This document shows, piece after piece, positions 22,441-33,699 of a stretch of 64,000 bases of DNA (position 1 is the stretch's first letter; each line of letters opens with the position of its first letter). Source of the stretch: Lucinisca nassula. Taxonomy: Eukaryota > Mollusca > Bivalvia > Lucinida > Lucinidae. The position numbers were made by a program, and so were the translations under genes. The stretch spans positions 62,642,406-62,706,405 of the forward strand of contig OY757010.1 of the NCBI GenBank assembly GCA_963580285.1. The letters are read 5' to 3'. The notes under the pieces are model-generated. The model saw nothing but the letters and a program-made list of their open reading frames with translations. It searched no databases and was not told the DNA's origin.

Positions 22441-22762
22441 GTTATGGCCCTTTAAAAGTTTGAGCATTCCGGGGCAAGCATATGGTTCGGGGCATAGTGT
22501 TTTACAAACACTATTTCTAGTTAGAAAAGATAGATGGTTCAGTATTTCTAATGTTGCTAGAATAGATGTTGTTGCAAATTTATTTCTAAATATACTAAAT
22601 GTTTGTGCAGTCAATGACTGCATTGACAGAGGTAATTAAAAACAAAATGTCTTACTTAATCTAGGTAGGATAGAAGGGCGCAGCACATGTTGAGTAAAGC
22701 AAAGGTTAAGAAGAACGAAACCATAAAATGCGAACCTGCTGTCCTAAAACTTTCCAAATTGT
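22441..22762. other. Intron sequence, nothing recognised
   Basis: No gene or repeat family recognised. Confidence 0.4.
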
Positions 22763-23016
22763 CTAATTTAAGGGGAATGGGAACACCTGGCAGATTTTCC
22801 GCCATTTTTTCAAAGGGAGACAACTTTCGGGACTTCCTGTTCGCGTTTCTATAAGCCCTGTCCCACGGAAAAAGGGGTCTAATCTTAAAGGAAAGAATTT
22901 GCTCCTCAGGAGCCAATTCTTTCCTTTAAGAGATGACCCCTATCGACATGGGAGACAAAAATACTTTTGCAGGAGTTGCCTCCCCTGAAGGTGTTCCCAT
23001 TCCCCTTAAGTTTGAA
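22763..23016. mobile_element. Hairpin MITE, 254 bp
   Basis: The ends AAGGGGAATGGGAACACCT and AGGTGTTCCCATTCCCCTT are perfect inverted repeats. The middle folds through AGAATTTGCTCCTCAGGAGC and its complement. No open reading frame. Only one copy was noticed in the window. Confidence 0.75.
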
Positions 23017-23260
23017 TGTATTTGAAAGAGATGAAAAAAAAACTGAACATCTTAAATGTCTTTCGAAAGAGAGGTACAGAAAATGAGCTTTATGTTTGGT
23101 GTAACCGATCACACGAGAATAGTGTGATCCAGAACTTCTTTTTCTTAAGTCAAGGAAGGTAAAAACATCCAAATCTGGCAATTCGGAAACGTATAATAAT
23201 TGAATCCAGGCGGATAAGCTGCATTGATTTAATTCACCCCTGCTCCCACGTTTTAAGCAT

Positions 23261-23484
23261 CATTGCGAAAACACGTCTTAACAAATACATTGTAAATTTT
23301 ACCGCCGAAAAAAAACCCCGAAAATTTTAAGATGAAAAATTGTGAGATAGATTGTGGGTACTACCCACAATCTATATTTCAGAGCAGAAATAAGAGAAAT
23401 TGGGTTTACCCCTGTCAACCCCAGTTGTACAATATAAAATGGGGTTTGAGGGGGTCAAAAGTACATAGGCGTGTTTTCGTGATG
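23261..23484 (+). mobile_element. MITE family A copy, 68 bp upstream of the zinc-site exon
   Basis: CATTGCGAAAACACGTC to GGCGTGTTTTCGTGATG. The centre is reduced to GTGGGTACTACCCAC. It lies immediately upstream of the acceptor of the next host exon. Confidence 0.85.
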
Positions 23485-23552
23485 TTTGAAGTTGTTGTTT
23501 TTTGTGGTCTTTTGATCATGGTTTTTATATCCTCCATCTTTGTGATACCCAG

Positions 23553-23740
23553 GTACAATTCTACACGAACTCGGACACGCCCTAGGCTTCTACCATGAAC
23601 AGAACCGGAGTGACAGAGATGCTTATCTTGGCGTCCGTTTGGAGAACGTGGAAGGCAAATACCAAAGGAATTTTGAAAAATTTCCAACGGTGAATAATGT
23701 TGTCTATGATTACAACTCGGTTATGCACTATGGTAGAAAG
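23553..23740 (+). CDS. Astacin-family metalloprotease, zinc-binding active-site exon
   Basis: The acceptor is GTGATACCCAG and the donor GTATAT. The 188 nt start two bases before a codon boundary and end in phase 0. The translation has TILHELGHALGFYHEQ, then NRSDRD, and ends DYNSVMHYGRK. HExxHxxGxxH supplies the three zinc-ligand His and the catalytic Glu. The RxDRD segment is family-typical. SVMHY is the Met-turn with the fourth, Tyr ligand. All expected catalytic residues are present, so nothing here indicates inactivity. The upstream junction needs an exon ending in phase 1, which was not found. The family uses a catalytic zinc to cleave peptide bonds outside the cell. Confidence 0.95.
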
Positions 23741-25149
23741 GTATATATTACTTCTGAATGTTGATATTAAATTCATATAGACGAACTTCAGCGTCACCAA
23801 CTTCAGAGACCGTGACAATGTGTTCGATATTCGGGTAGATTTAGCTACTTAGAGCAATAAATAGCGCTAAGTCAAAGTCATAATGGGTATGACAGATGTA
23901 TTGGTTTGATCGTCTACAAAACAATAGTATGTTGTCTGTACTTACTACAGTCTCCTCATCAAGATCAAATAAAACATAATCTCCCTTAATCGTCCATTTA
24001 AGAAATTAATTTTGCTCTGCTGTGCTAGCGAACCCTGTAGTTCATATTTTCACGAGAAGCAGAAAAATTGTTTACTTTTTAGGTCGCCTTACGAAAGTAA
24101 GTGGGGAGCTATTGCCATAACCCCGGGCGTCCGTCGTCAGCATCAGCGTCGGCGTCAGCGTCGGCGTCCGCATTTGGTTAATCTTTACCTGCAAGCTCAT
24201 ATATGTGATGTTTTACAAGTTTATTTTGTATATAATTAACAATTGGTAAAAAACAATATTTAACATTATCATTGTACTTCATTTTACAGGTTTTAGGCTT
24301 AAATTGGCCTTTTAAAATGTTAATTATTTACTCTGTATTACCTCCCTTATTCCACTACGTTAAAGTTTACATGCGAGCTCTGTGTGGTGTAGTGGATAGA
24401 GCTCAGGACTCAGAATCGAAGGGTTGTTAGCCGGAGACATATATCTCAGAAACCCTCTAGAAATACTTGTTTAATAAGCCATCGATTCGAAAGGATAAAC
24501 ATACCTTTATATCAAAGAAAAAAGTTTACTTGTTTAGATTCAGGGTGTTGTCGCATCTTAAAGTGGGGACAAGATGTTGCAATTAAGGGAGATAACTCAG
24601 TACCTAATAGAGAGCAATTATCGCAAACGTCATAGCAATAGTAAATCAATTGTACCTTTAGGGTAGAAAAAGAATAAATGTTGTTATAAAATGTTGCTGA
24701 AAGGTCGTGAACATATTTTTTATTAGTTTGATAAAGAAATATTGGGAACAATGCACCAAAAAGATACCTTTTTGACAATATATACATTTTACTATATAAA
24801 ATCCTACTTTTCCCTGAATTAAGTGTTATTATCATGATAAAACATATTTGAAGGACAGAAACAATATTAAGCTTTACAGCTTATATAAATAAATCATAAA
24901 ATTAAATCTGATATCTGATATAAAGAGATATTCATATCAGTTTGGTGTTCAGAATACATAAGGTCGGACAAGCAGCAGTTATTATCTACAGATGGAGAAC
25001 TGGTAGTAATTCGTAAATGCCAATGCTCCTACCCTAACAAATTCTATGTCTAAACTAGAGGTTTAGTTGTTGAACTGCTTTGGCTTGTGTCATATTATTT
25101 CATAAAATGATGGCACACAAGCCTCCTTACAAAGACAAGGTAACAACCC
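23741..25149. other. Intron sequence, two minor repeat relics
   Basis: 24055-24240 holds the GTCGGCGTCAGCGTCGGCGT-type repeat also seen near 16990. At 24375-24425, TGTGGTGTAGTGGATAGAG resembles a pol III A box without a clear B box. Otherwise AT-rich with nothing recognised. Confidence 0.45.
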
Positions 25150-25935
25150 TTAAGGAGGTAAAATAGAAGTGAAGACAATGACCAGGAATCGATACAATTA
25201 ACCCACAGCTCCCTTCAGAGACACCAACGGGAAAGAAAAAAAAAACTGAAATGACTAGAACCAAATGGAAACACCAATAGCGGAAGGTCAAAAGGACAGT
25301 CACTTTCCCACAAACTGGCCCCAATTAGCTATCCAAAACAAAGGATATAAGCAATACACACACTCAAAGACAAACCATAACAAAAAAAAATAATCATCGA
25401 CAGAAGAACCGCATTGGAATGGTCAGTGAAGCGAATCCCACTGATGGTTTTGATTTTGATTGATTTGAGGTTTAACGTACCTGTCAACACTGTAAAGGAC
25501 ATTTTGGAGAGGTTGCTTCCAATTTTGTGGGACTTTTATCCGACATTGAGATAAAATGACATCTCAAGCCCTGTCGCCAAATGAAACCAATAGGGTTTAT
25601 TAGCATGGACGGTCCGCCTCGCACCGCGGTTCTTGGACAGGCTTAGATCATCTAAGCCGTTTACCAGTACTAGTGTGCGGGCCGGACTCAGCCCTGCGTG
25701 GAAGCATCATGCAGCCCATATATTTATTCAAGACCCTATGGGCTGGGGCTACATTCCACTGGGGACTTTATAGATTTTACGCGGCCGCAATCCTCGACCT
25801 TACTTCCGTCGCGATTTAGATAAATAATTTGTTCAGTCCGCATAAAGGCCTCCTAACTCAGTGCAACATCTCCCAGAGCACAAAAATCTAACAACCATAG
25901 AGATGAAACAACTGTGAGAACTCGACAGCAAGAAA
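25150..25935 (-). repeat. Family C copy carrying a nested family B insertion
   Basis: Family C runs from AATGACCAGGAATCGATAC to a CAGTGG point, is interrupted by SINE-like B (25449-25748), then continues from ATTCCACTGGGGAC to CTCGACAGCAAG. A short duplicated word (CCCACTG/TCCACTG) flanks the insertion. Confidence 0.75.
25449..25748 (-). mobile_element. SINE-like family B nested in family C
   Basis: Tail TTGATTTGAGGTTTAACGT at the left, head AAGACCCTATGGGCTGGGG at the right. Shows that family B was mobile after family C. Confidence 0.8.
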
Positions 25936-26479
25936 CCTATGAAATGCTGGTGCAAACGTTTTAACCGACTACCATTGGTGTTGGAAGAGCCGACCATTAC
26001 TTAATTCTTTGTAGACTTACATATGCAGTAAATCACTAAGACTTAAAGTCAGGCTAGTGATTCTGAGCGGGCTACGACTCGCTATGTTAACAATCAACAA
26101 TGAATCAGATGCATTATAATGCAAAATTTGATTTGCCTTTTCGGTAAAACATTTGCATATAAGGAAATATTGACCTCGACATCGTACTTTCAACCGTGTA
26201 TTGACTCTTAAAAAAAGAGAAATCCGATAGAAGCGACAAAATACAGAAAAAACACGCCCATAATATAGGCCAGAAATGTTTGGTTAAATTACCAAAATAG
26301 ACAGGAAGACTAACATACAAAGTACAATATTTGCTTGTAGTGTGACAAGACGACAAGCTACACTGCGTTTTTACAATAAAATACGTTTCCTATCGCGTCG
26401 GTGGTCCAGGCCTCAGATTCTATGACGGTTCCAGCATAAAGGCTTACTGAGAGTTATAGATAATCTAATTCTATGTAAT
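25936..26479. other. Intron sequence, nothing recognised
   Basis: No gene or repeat family seen in this stretch. Confidence 0.4.
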
Positions 26480-27015
26480 ATTGGTTGGTGCCTGGTGCTC
26501 TGTCTCTGGTCGGGCCCATCGGAGTCTGTTGGTTTTCTTTTGCTCCAGCATTTCAGTGGTGTCTTCTGTCGAGTCCACACCGTTGTTTCATCTCCGTGAT
26601 TGTCTAATTTGTGTGTTCACGGAGATGTTTCACTGACGAGTTAGGAGGCCTTCATGTGGACTAAACAAATTATTTGTCTAAATCACGACGGAAGTAAGGG
26701 CGAGGATTGTGGCCATGTGGGGTCGTTTTGGGCCCACCAGTGGGATTCGTTTCGCTGGCCATTCCGGGGCGGTCCTTTGTCGTGGTTTTTTGCTATGGCT
26801 TGTCTTTGAGTGTGTGTATCGCTTATATTATTTTATTTTGGGTACCCAGTTGGCCGTTTGTTGGAGAGCGACTATCCTTTTCGCTTTCCGTTATGTGTCT
26901 TGGGGTCTGGTTGTTTCGTGTTTGTGTTTGTTTCCCTTTGGTGTCTCTGATGGGAGCTGTGGGTTTATTATATCGATCCCTGATCATTGCCTCCACTTCT
27001 ATTTTGCAGAAACTA
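26480..27015 (+). repeat. Family C copy
   Basis: From CTCTGTCTCTGGTCGGGCCC to CCTCCACTTCTATTTTGCAG, including CCGGGGCGGTCCTTTG and CCCTTTGGTGTCTCTGATGG. Overlapping 111-113 codon open frames differ between copies and have no conserved motif, so I do not call a protein. Confidence 0.75.
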
Positions 27016-27939
27016 CCTTGCTTCAGCAGAATACAAAACTTTAAATAGAACTAATTTTGTTTCAAACTTTGTTCCAATTCGAACACCGATTTCCACGTGC
27101 ACGCCTATATTTTTTTTTTAAGTTTGTAGCGTAGTTTTAATGGCATAGCCTAGATTTAATCGATACTTTCATTTTTTTACCGTTACTGTACTACATTACA
27201 TCGATTCGTAGCGCAGTATTCATGACATTGCTAATACACTCTGTTTATTACCGGGATGTTTTTTCCGTACACCTGTGCCATTTAAATATCAAGTTTCCCC
27301 GGCACTTTAACCAGTAAGACTTTTATTCAATTTCTATACGAATTTAACCTTTAAAAACGCAATATTGTATTATGAAATAATGGGGGTATGGTAACTAAAT
27401 TGCATTTTTTTTAAATACTCAACGTTTTCGCACCAATTTTCTTCTGTCAATTATAGACCCTTTATATGACAGCAAAAAAAATAATTTAAATCCAATGGGT
27501 ATGACCTCTGAGAAAAACAATGCATATTTTTACCATTTTGAGGGTTAATTTTCTGACACTATTTTAAAGAATATGGTTCGGTATTAAATGGCTAAAACTG
27601 CAGTGAACACTGGCTCAATGTATTCAAAATTGCGGGACAAAAACAGATTTTATAGGATATCCTGAAGTTTTGAAAAAAGCGTTGTAATGTTTTGAACATA
27701 TTTTCTTACATAATATGGGTGGTGAGCAAAAGGGTCCGTTTTGAAGACCTTGTCCCTACTTACAAATGCAACAACACCCAGAATGCGAAAGTTTAGACTT
27801 TTATCTATCCATTTCAGGTAAGTGTATCCTTTCGAACCGCCCACTAATTAAATTTTCGAAAATGAGTTATATGTCCCCGGCTATGTGGGTTCAAATACCA
27901 GGGGAGGATCAATTTTTTTATTTTGTTTGCTTTAAAAAC
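27016..27939. other. Intron sequence, nothing recognised
   Basis: AT-rich; no coding or repeat signal recognised. Confidence 0.4.
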
Positions 27940-28245
27940 AGAGTTCGACTTTCAGGGTCCGGGGCTCAAGGTCAAGATCAGTGTAGCTATTTTTATAAAA
28001 AACTTTGTCATCGCTCTAGTGCCTTCATTTATTGATGGGTTTTAAAATTACTTCACACAAATGTTGGGTATGATGATATCTCGAGCGACTTTAGACTTTC
28101 GGGGTCCGGGGCTCAAGGTCAAGGTCACTGTGTCTATTTTTAGAAAATCTTGTCATCGCTCTAGCGCTTACATGTATTGTTGGATTTTAATATAACTTCA
28201 CTCAAAGGTTGGGTATAATGGTATCTCAAGCGAGTTCAACTTTTA
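27940..28245 (+). repeat. Tandem repeat, about 142-bp period, two units
   Basis: GGGTCCGGGGCTCAAGGTCA recurs at about 27955 and 28098, with TTGTCATCGCTCTAG and TTGGGTATGATG-type words repeated at the same spacing. Confidence 0.75.
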
Positions 28246-28465
28246 ACGTCTGAGGCTGATTGACCAAAAACGATTCTTACCATTTCTTTTGATGGTAACG
28301 ACATATCCGTGTTTTATTCATAGAAGTTCCGCTGTTTTAGGGCACAGATAAATAAGTCGACGCATGACAAAACCTACAATAAGACCATTGTGACCAACAG
28401 AGACTCAATTCAACCTGCGCACCCATCCACTATGTTAAGACCTTTTGCTTATGTCTCTTTGCATA

Positions 28466-28565
28466 GGTATTAGCCTATTAGCCTTAAGTAGGTACATGCG
28501 ATCAGCGAAGACTCTGATCAGACTGCGCGAATGCGCGGTCTTATCTTAGTCTTCGCTGGTCGCTC
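28466..28565. repeat. Family D-like hairpin relic
   Basis: GCGATCAGCGAAGACT and its complement AGTCTTCGCTGGTCGC enclose CTGATCAGACTGCGCGAATG. It has the same layout as the family D cores. Confidence 0.5.
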
Positions 28566-29378
28566 AACCCTTCTTGTATATTTTGTCATGCGCTGGCTCA
28601 AATGGAATTTGTAGAATAGCCTTCGTTCCATCGCCAGGAATTCCCACTTCGGAAGTTTTGGCACTTTGACAGATATATCAAAATAACCAAAAGTACTGAT
28701 TCACTATACAGTGCTTCTAACATCGAGCCGAACGTTAACCCGTTTGTTGAGAATTAATAGTTTGTTTGTCCTGGTAATGCCACATTTAATTTTAGTATTT
28801 GTGTATGTTTTGTTCCCTCCAGTTGCACTTTAATACTATGTCTTCTGAAAAATGTCAATTAATTATGTTAAACCAGTAAATTGCTCATTTTCAGTACTAG
28901 CAAATGACGCTTCCTGACTGCAGGCACTCCAGTTACATTCAGTATCAGTTCCTTAGTGCTGAGGTTGATACTGCAGTGTTGACGTCAGTGCTCAAGTACT
29001 GATTTAAATAACTTTATTATATCTTTAATTTTTGCAGTATAAAATTCTATTTTTTCTAAAACTAAGACTGACTTGTCAGGTGAGACATGTATCTTAGCGG
29101 ATTAGGTTTACACTTTTTGATATATTTTAAATGTTGCAAGTCTCGCTACTTTGGACATCTCCTTCCTGATGCCCGGGACATCCGTGGAGTGTGGGTCATG
29201 TTTGCTGATGTTGGCTCGGTGGGGAACGCCTACTAGTCCGCGGGTTGGCGTCTCTTGCCTGATGCCTCCAGTTGACCTGTCTCATAGGCTACGTCGGTCA
29301 GTGTGTGCTCGGAGGGGTTGTGCTGTGTTTGCCGGGTCTTGCCCGTCATCCGTTTCTGTTTCAGAACTTTGGGGTTGA
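28566..29378. other. Unassigned sequence upstream of a hammerhead candidate
   Basis: 28880-29010 has several short AGTACTGA-like words. 29150-29380 is GC-richer than its surroundings and contains only a 75-codon frame without motifs. It may be part of the element that carries the ribozyme, but that is inference. Confidence 0.35.
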
Positions 29379-29420
29379 GACACACTGATGAAGATTAAAT
29401 ATCAGAAAGGCCTCTGTGTC
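29379..29420 (+). ncRNA. Candidate hammerhead ribozyme, type I layout
   Basis: Stem I is GACACA paired with TGTGTC (perfect). The core CTGATGA is followed by a short stem II (GAT...ATC, with an A-A mismatch at the usual closing pair), then GAAA, palindromic stem III GGCC, and T-C before the cleavage point between 29414 and 29415. Every invariant core base is present. The imperfect stem II lowers confidence. Very short palindromic stem III is known in hammerheads of Penelope-like elements and retrozymes, some of which act as dimers. Confidence 0.6.
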
Positions 29421-29908
29421 ACTAAATTTGGTATAGTTACGCCTTAAAGGCATTTATTCTTGTAAGGTAGGACACACCGTGTGCTCATAATTGTTTTATT
29501 GCCCCCTGTGATATACTCTCTATAGCAGATCAAAGACAGCCCCTAATATGGTGATTAGTAGCTCTTGTTGAATCCCTGACTGAGGCACTTAAGGGGAAAA
29601 TCAATCAGGTACACTCTAGTCAACAGTTAGTAAACTATTGATTTTTCCCCAAGAGGCCTCTTACCTGTTGAAGACAGGAGTCTTCTCTTCAGTCACACTG
29701 AGGGCTATATAATATTATGTAATGCAATGATGGTCCTCAATAAACGAGAATAAATGCCTTTAATAGTACTTTATCCATCCTCAGCAGTGGAATCAATTTT
29801 ATGCTTCTTGCTGCGCTAATAATAACCAAATTGTACTACGTTCAAGTTGGCATTAATAAGCTAAAGGCTTCCATTCTGGCATTCGAAAGTATATGCGGGG
29901 CACTAATG
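29421..29908. other. Unassigned sequence downstream of the hammerhead candidate
   Basis: GGGGAAAATCAATCAGGTA and CTATTGATTTTTCCCC form a long inverted pair at 29593-29650. No gene seen. Confidence 0.4.
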
Positions 29909-30360
29909 AATAAGTGCTGAATAGTTAGATCAGTTGGAAGCAAATAATACACCAAATAAAACGAAAGAAAAAACAGACTCGTCTGTTGATGGCCAGTACT
30001 GAAATGTACAACACCGGCCTCGCGCTCTTACACCGGCTTAAGCAGAACTATATTTGCAAAATAATTCTAAATGAACCAGAAAATATAATCTGCACTATGA
30101 TGCTGTACACACTATGATGATGTACAGGGAGACTTTTTACGGCTGCCACACGGCACAATATCAGGCACAGTGACGATAAATAAGTTCTGAACAGTTAGAT
30201 CCTTTGGAAACAAAGAATTCACCATATAAACGAAAATAGCAGACACGGTTTCATTGAGTCTGTTCCTGACCAGTACTGAAACGTGCAAAACAGGCTTCTA
30301 GTACTGGCTGAAGCAGAAATCTGTTTTCAAAATGATTCTGAATGAACTGAAGCCTAATTG
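29909..30360. repeat. Diverged tandem duplication, about 267-bp period
   Basis: AATAAGTGCTGAATAGTTAG near 29909 recurs as AATAAGTTCTGAACAGTTAG near 30178, followed in both by CCAGTACTGAAA, CGGCT-AAGCAGAA and ATGATTCTGAATGAAC-type words. A retrozyme fragment lies in the first unit. Confidence 0.65.
30090..30170 (-). mobile_element. Retrozyme-like family F fragment without ribozyme
   Basis: GATGATGTACAGGGAGACTTTTTACGG and GCCACACGGCACAA correspond to the 3' third of the 42628-43328 repeat (about 42950-43015). The hammerhead part is absent. Confidence 0.6.
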
Positions 30361-30707
30361 GCCGAAGCTAAGTAAGTCTGGCTACATTCCAGATCCTTTT
30401 GTTCTGCAATGTATACCTTGCTTCCAATGGACAGCCCTTTTATAGAACTACAGCCTGTGTAAGGGGGGATGCGTGGCGGCTGTATGCGTTCAGCATACAC
30501 GGTGTAAATGAGTTTGTCTTGTCCTTTGGTATCACTGTGATTCCATTGTGTAATTTGGAAGATATCTGAGGGTTATGAGAACCCAGAAAAATTACGAGAT
30601 ACTTTTCGGTAATGCGGTATATTAGTTGCTTCCTAAGAATAATCTTTTGATATAACATACTCATTAGTTCATACGTTGCTCTCTCGACGATGATTTTCAC
30701 GCCAACG

Positions 30708-30776
30708 CCTACCTTTGCAAACAGTCAAGATCCAGACAAGATGCCATCTGATCTCGATCTACACTGTTTGTCATGC
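30708..30776. repeat. Family D hairpin relic
   Basis: GCAAACAGTCAAGATCCAGA is opposed by TCTCGATCTACACTGTTTGT. Confidence 0.55.
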
Positions 30777-31416
30777 AGTTTGTGATTTCAATGAATACAT
30801 TGTATCAAGTAATTTGATTTGTTGGTGTGGCTAAATTACTTTATTCAGCGGGACAAGGGTTAATGGGCTGGGGAAATATAAAATCTATGAAATACTAAGG
30901 GCGACGATCGAAGCGCCAGATCCGTTTGTGTGGTCATCAGCATTTTTGCTGTTCGTTTGAGATTTCTCTAGATGTTGGACTATGTAATCCACAGGGCGCA
31001 AATGAATGACGAAAACAGATAGGGCGGATGCACATTGCGATGTTAACACCGTCGCCAAAGTTTCTGCTGTTTACAAATACGCACGCACGCACACGTACAT
31101 ATACATACACACGCACACCTTGCAACCTGTAACTAGATACCGACCTCACACTGCTGTAACAGTGTGTTCCTAAATGTCCATTAGGCTCACTAACGATAGT
31201 TAGCTTAGGTATATTATCGTACACTGGCTTCATTTGCCGCGTCATGCGGAAAGAGAACCTTGAGCACGTGCGCTCAGCAAACTCATTAATCGATCTTCTC
31301 AGTCTGTGTACAAAAAAGTTGGTCAAAGAGACATCCATAAGGGTACGACAACGAAGACTGATCAGACTGAGGGGATGCGAGGGTGATCCGGGTCTTTACT
31401 CTGCTCACATCCTATG
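30777..31416. other. Intron sequence, nothing recognised
   Basis: Contains an alternating ACGCACGC/ACATACAC run near 31079-31117. No exon or repeat family recognised. Confidence 0.4.
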
Positions 31417-31926
31417 TACAGTGAACTTTAGTTAATAAGACCACCTGAAATTAAGACAATTTCTCCTTTAAAAATTTTATAAAGTTGAAGTTATTCTTTC
31501 CATTACAAAAACACGCCTATTCAATTATATTGAACATTTTACCGCCAAAAAATTAAAAATTGTCAGATAAAAATTCGAATATTTTTTACATTTCAGCACT
31601 AAACATAGATTGTGGGTACTCGTTAGAACCGCCTCGGCGAGGCGGTTCTAACGAGTACCCACAATCTATGGTTTTGATCAGAAATTAGAAAAATAATGCA
31701 TACCCCCTATAACCCCAGTTTTACTATATAAAAGTGGGGTTTAAGGGGGTCAAAATAGTATAGGCATGTTTTCGTCATGTTTGTGTTTTCTGCATACAGT
31801 GTCCTCTGATCAAAGGCCACCTTTTGGACTGATCAAAAGTGGTCTTAAGGGTCTTTAAGACCACTTTTGTTAATGACCACTTTTGAATAGTTCCAAAGGT
31901 GGTCTTAATATAGGAATTTTACTGTA
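31417..31926 (+). mobile_element. Family E TIR element split by a MITE A insertion
   Basis: TACAGTGAACTTTAG at the left and GGAATTTTACTGTA at the right are the inverted termini. Internal sequence matches 48622-48829 on both sides of the MITE A at 31501-31779. The right end lies 28 bp before a host exon. Confidence 0.75.
31501..31779 (+). mobile_element. MITE family A, complete copy nested in family E
   Basis: CATTACAAAAACACGCC to GGCATGTTTTCGTCATG. Its central hairpin is perfect over about 30-bp arms (AACCGCCTCGGCGAGGCGGTT at the apex). The uninterrupted family E sequence at 48700 allows the insertion point to be placed at a TTT word. Confidence 0.88.
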
Positions 31927-31954
31927 TTTATTTTCTATTTTCTATTTTTCACAG

Positions 31955-32081
31955 TTTTTTAGCATGAACGGCCTTGAGACAATGACATCGAAGGACCCAA
32001 ATCTTGGCTTTCTTCTCGGAAATGATGATGATCTGACCTTTTATGATATAAAAGCAGCAAATCTCGCATATGATTGCAATT
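31955..32081 (+). CDS. Astacin-family metalloprotease, C-terminal catalytic exon
   Basis: The acceptor TTTTTCACAG and donor GTAAGT flank 127 nt read from phase 0 to phase 1: FFSMNGLETM, then LLGNDDDLTFYDIKAANLAY and a conserved Cys. FS.NG followed by LTFYDI..AN.AY closes the astacin domain in known members, and the Cys pairs with the one in the 10373 exon by analogy. Junctions on both sides agree in phase (GRK joined to FFS; split Ser codon joined to the EGF exon). A family E element ends 28 bp upstream. Confidence 0.92.
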
Positions 32082-32137
32082 GTAAGTATTTGTGAAGCAC
32101 GGTCTGTCCGGGAGTTGAAAGTAACCAGTTTTAATTT

Positions 32138-32345
32138 ATTTGTTTGTTTATTTGTTTGATTTGAGGTTTAACGTCCCCGTCAACACTGTAAATGCCATTT
32201 TGGAGACGTTGCTTCCAGTTTTGTGGGACTTTTACCCGACATTGAGATGAAATGACACCTCAAGCCCTGCCGCCCAATGAAACCAATAGGGTTTATAAGC
32301 ATGGACGGACCGATTCGCACCGCATTGCCTTGGCAGGCTTATATT
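32138..32345 (-). mobile_element. SINE-like family B, truncated copy
   Basis: Tail with a TTTG-rich run at the left and body to TGCCTTGGCAGGCTTATATT. The head is missing. Confidence 0.75.
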
Positions 32346-33699
32346 CTTTACTTTCAAAGGATATAACTATTTAAAACTTATTTAGATCCAGTATCTTTCA
32401 GCAACTGGACATCCATTGACACTTGCTTACAGTTCAAAAAGGTTGACCGCTCTTGCAGCAGCTGGTAAAGGTGCGTTCGTTTTTTGTATTTTTTTCTGTC
32501 TATTTCTCTAGTGACTGCTGTTCATGTGATTTCCTTTATTCTCCGTTATCCGTGTCTTTATCCCTTCAGACGTTAAACATAAAAATGCAATTGAAGATGA
32601 CGACTGTCTGTGTCGCCTGCTACATCTTCTGAACATTTTTGTTAACTACTTTTGCACCCAGCCCCCTCACGGAGCAGTCTGATCTTGGTCAACATTTTTG
32701 CAACATTGACTTTTAACGTAACCAGAATACAACAAAGACGACGACACTTATTATGATTGGCATCTTAAGGGTTGAATTTGAGTGACATCAATGGCGTATT
32801 AAGGATAAGACAATTGTATGCAGATCAATGGAAAGTCTAGAAAATGCGCCAATGTACCACTTACAAAATAGAGGCAACTTTTACAGGAGAAAAGTTGCAC
32901 CGTGGCGGGAGCAACGTCTTTTTTAAAGAGTGATATGTGGCAAAGAAGATCAATATGCTATCTGTTAATGTGAGTAGTTAACAAAATCATTTTTTAATAA
33001 TATGGGAGTTTCATGTATAAATCCTCATGCACAGAAAACGTTTAAGATATGCGTTTTATTTCATATAATGAACAACACATTAAACTGATTTTCATTTTCA
33101 CTTCTTTTATTCTCCTTTATCCGTGCCTTTAACCCTTCAGACGCCAAGAAAATCTGCAGACGGTGGATTACCATTCTATTATATTCTATTAAAATATTTG
33201 CATGGAAACTTAAACATTTGTTTCATTTGTTTGTTCTAAACCTAATCTGTGATTGATTTTCATAGTATTGTACGAATATATACATATTAAAGTTTTTTTT
33301 TCTTATTTATATATTTATTTATTTTTGCTGCCTCGATGTTCTAAACCTGAATTGTGATTGCTTGCTGATAGTATGGTTGGACTTCAGACCTATGTATGTG
33401 TGTTGCTGTTTTCATCAAAGAGAAAGTTGAAAAAGTATAAGGGGTTTTCCGGTATACCGGCCCTAAGTTGGCGGCGAGTTTGCAGAAGCACAAATTCACC
33501 ATTTCTGCTTTAACTTGTAAATTTTGATACTCGTTAGATCCGCCTCATTAATGTTCTGCATACAAACACTTACAGAACAATTTATGTTTAGATATAACAT
33601 ATGAATAAAATAGCACAGATGTTCATCCTAAAAATGCCAGTTTTGTAAGTATTGTGGCCAGGTGAAATCAATTTAATCCCTCCAGCAAAAACCTGTTTA
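32346..33699. other. Intron sequence, a family A relic only
   Basis: 33500-33560 has TTTCTGCTTTAACTTG and TACTCGTTAGATCCGCCTCA, a decayed family A centre. A 45-bp word with TTCTCCTTTATCCGTG recurs near 32535 and 33108. No exon recognised. Confidence 0.4.

Noticed and set aside
26707..27048. Two overlapping 111-113 codon open frames
   Set aside because: They lie in family C, and equivalent frames are not conserved in other copies.
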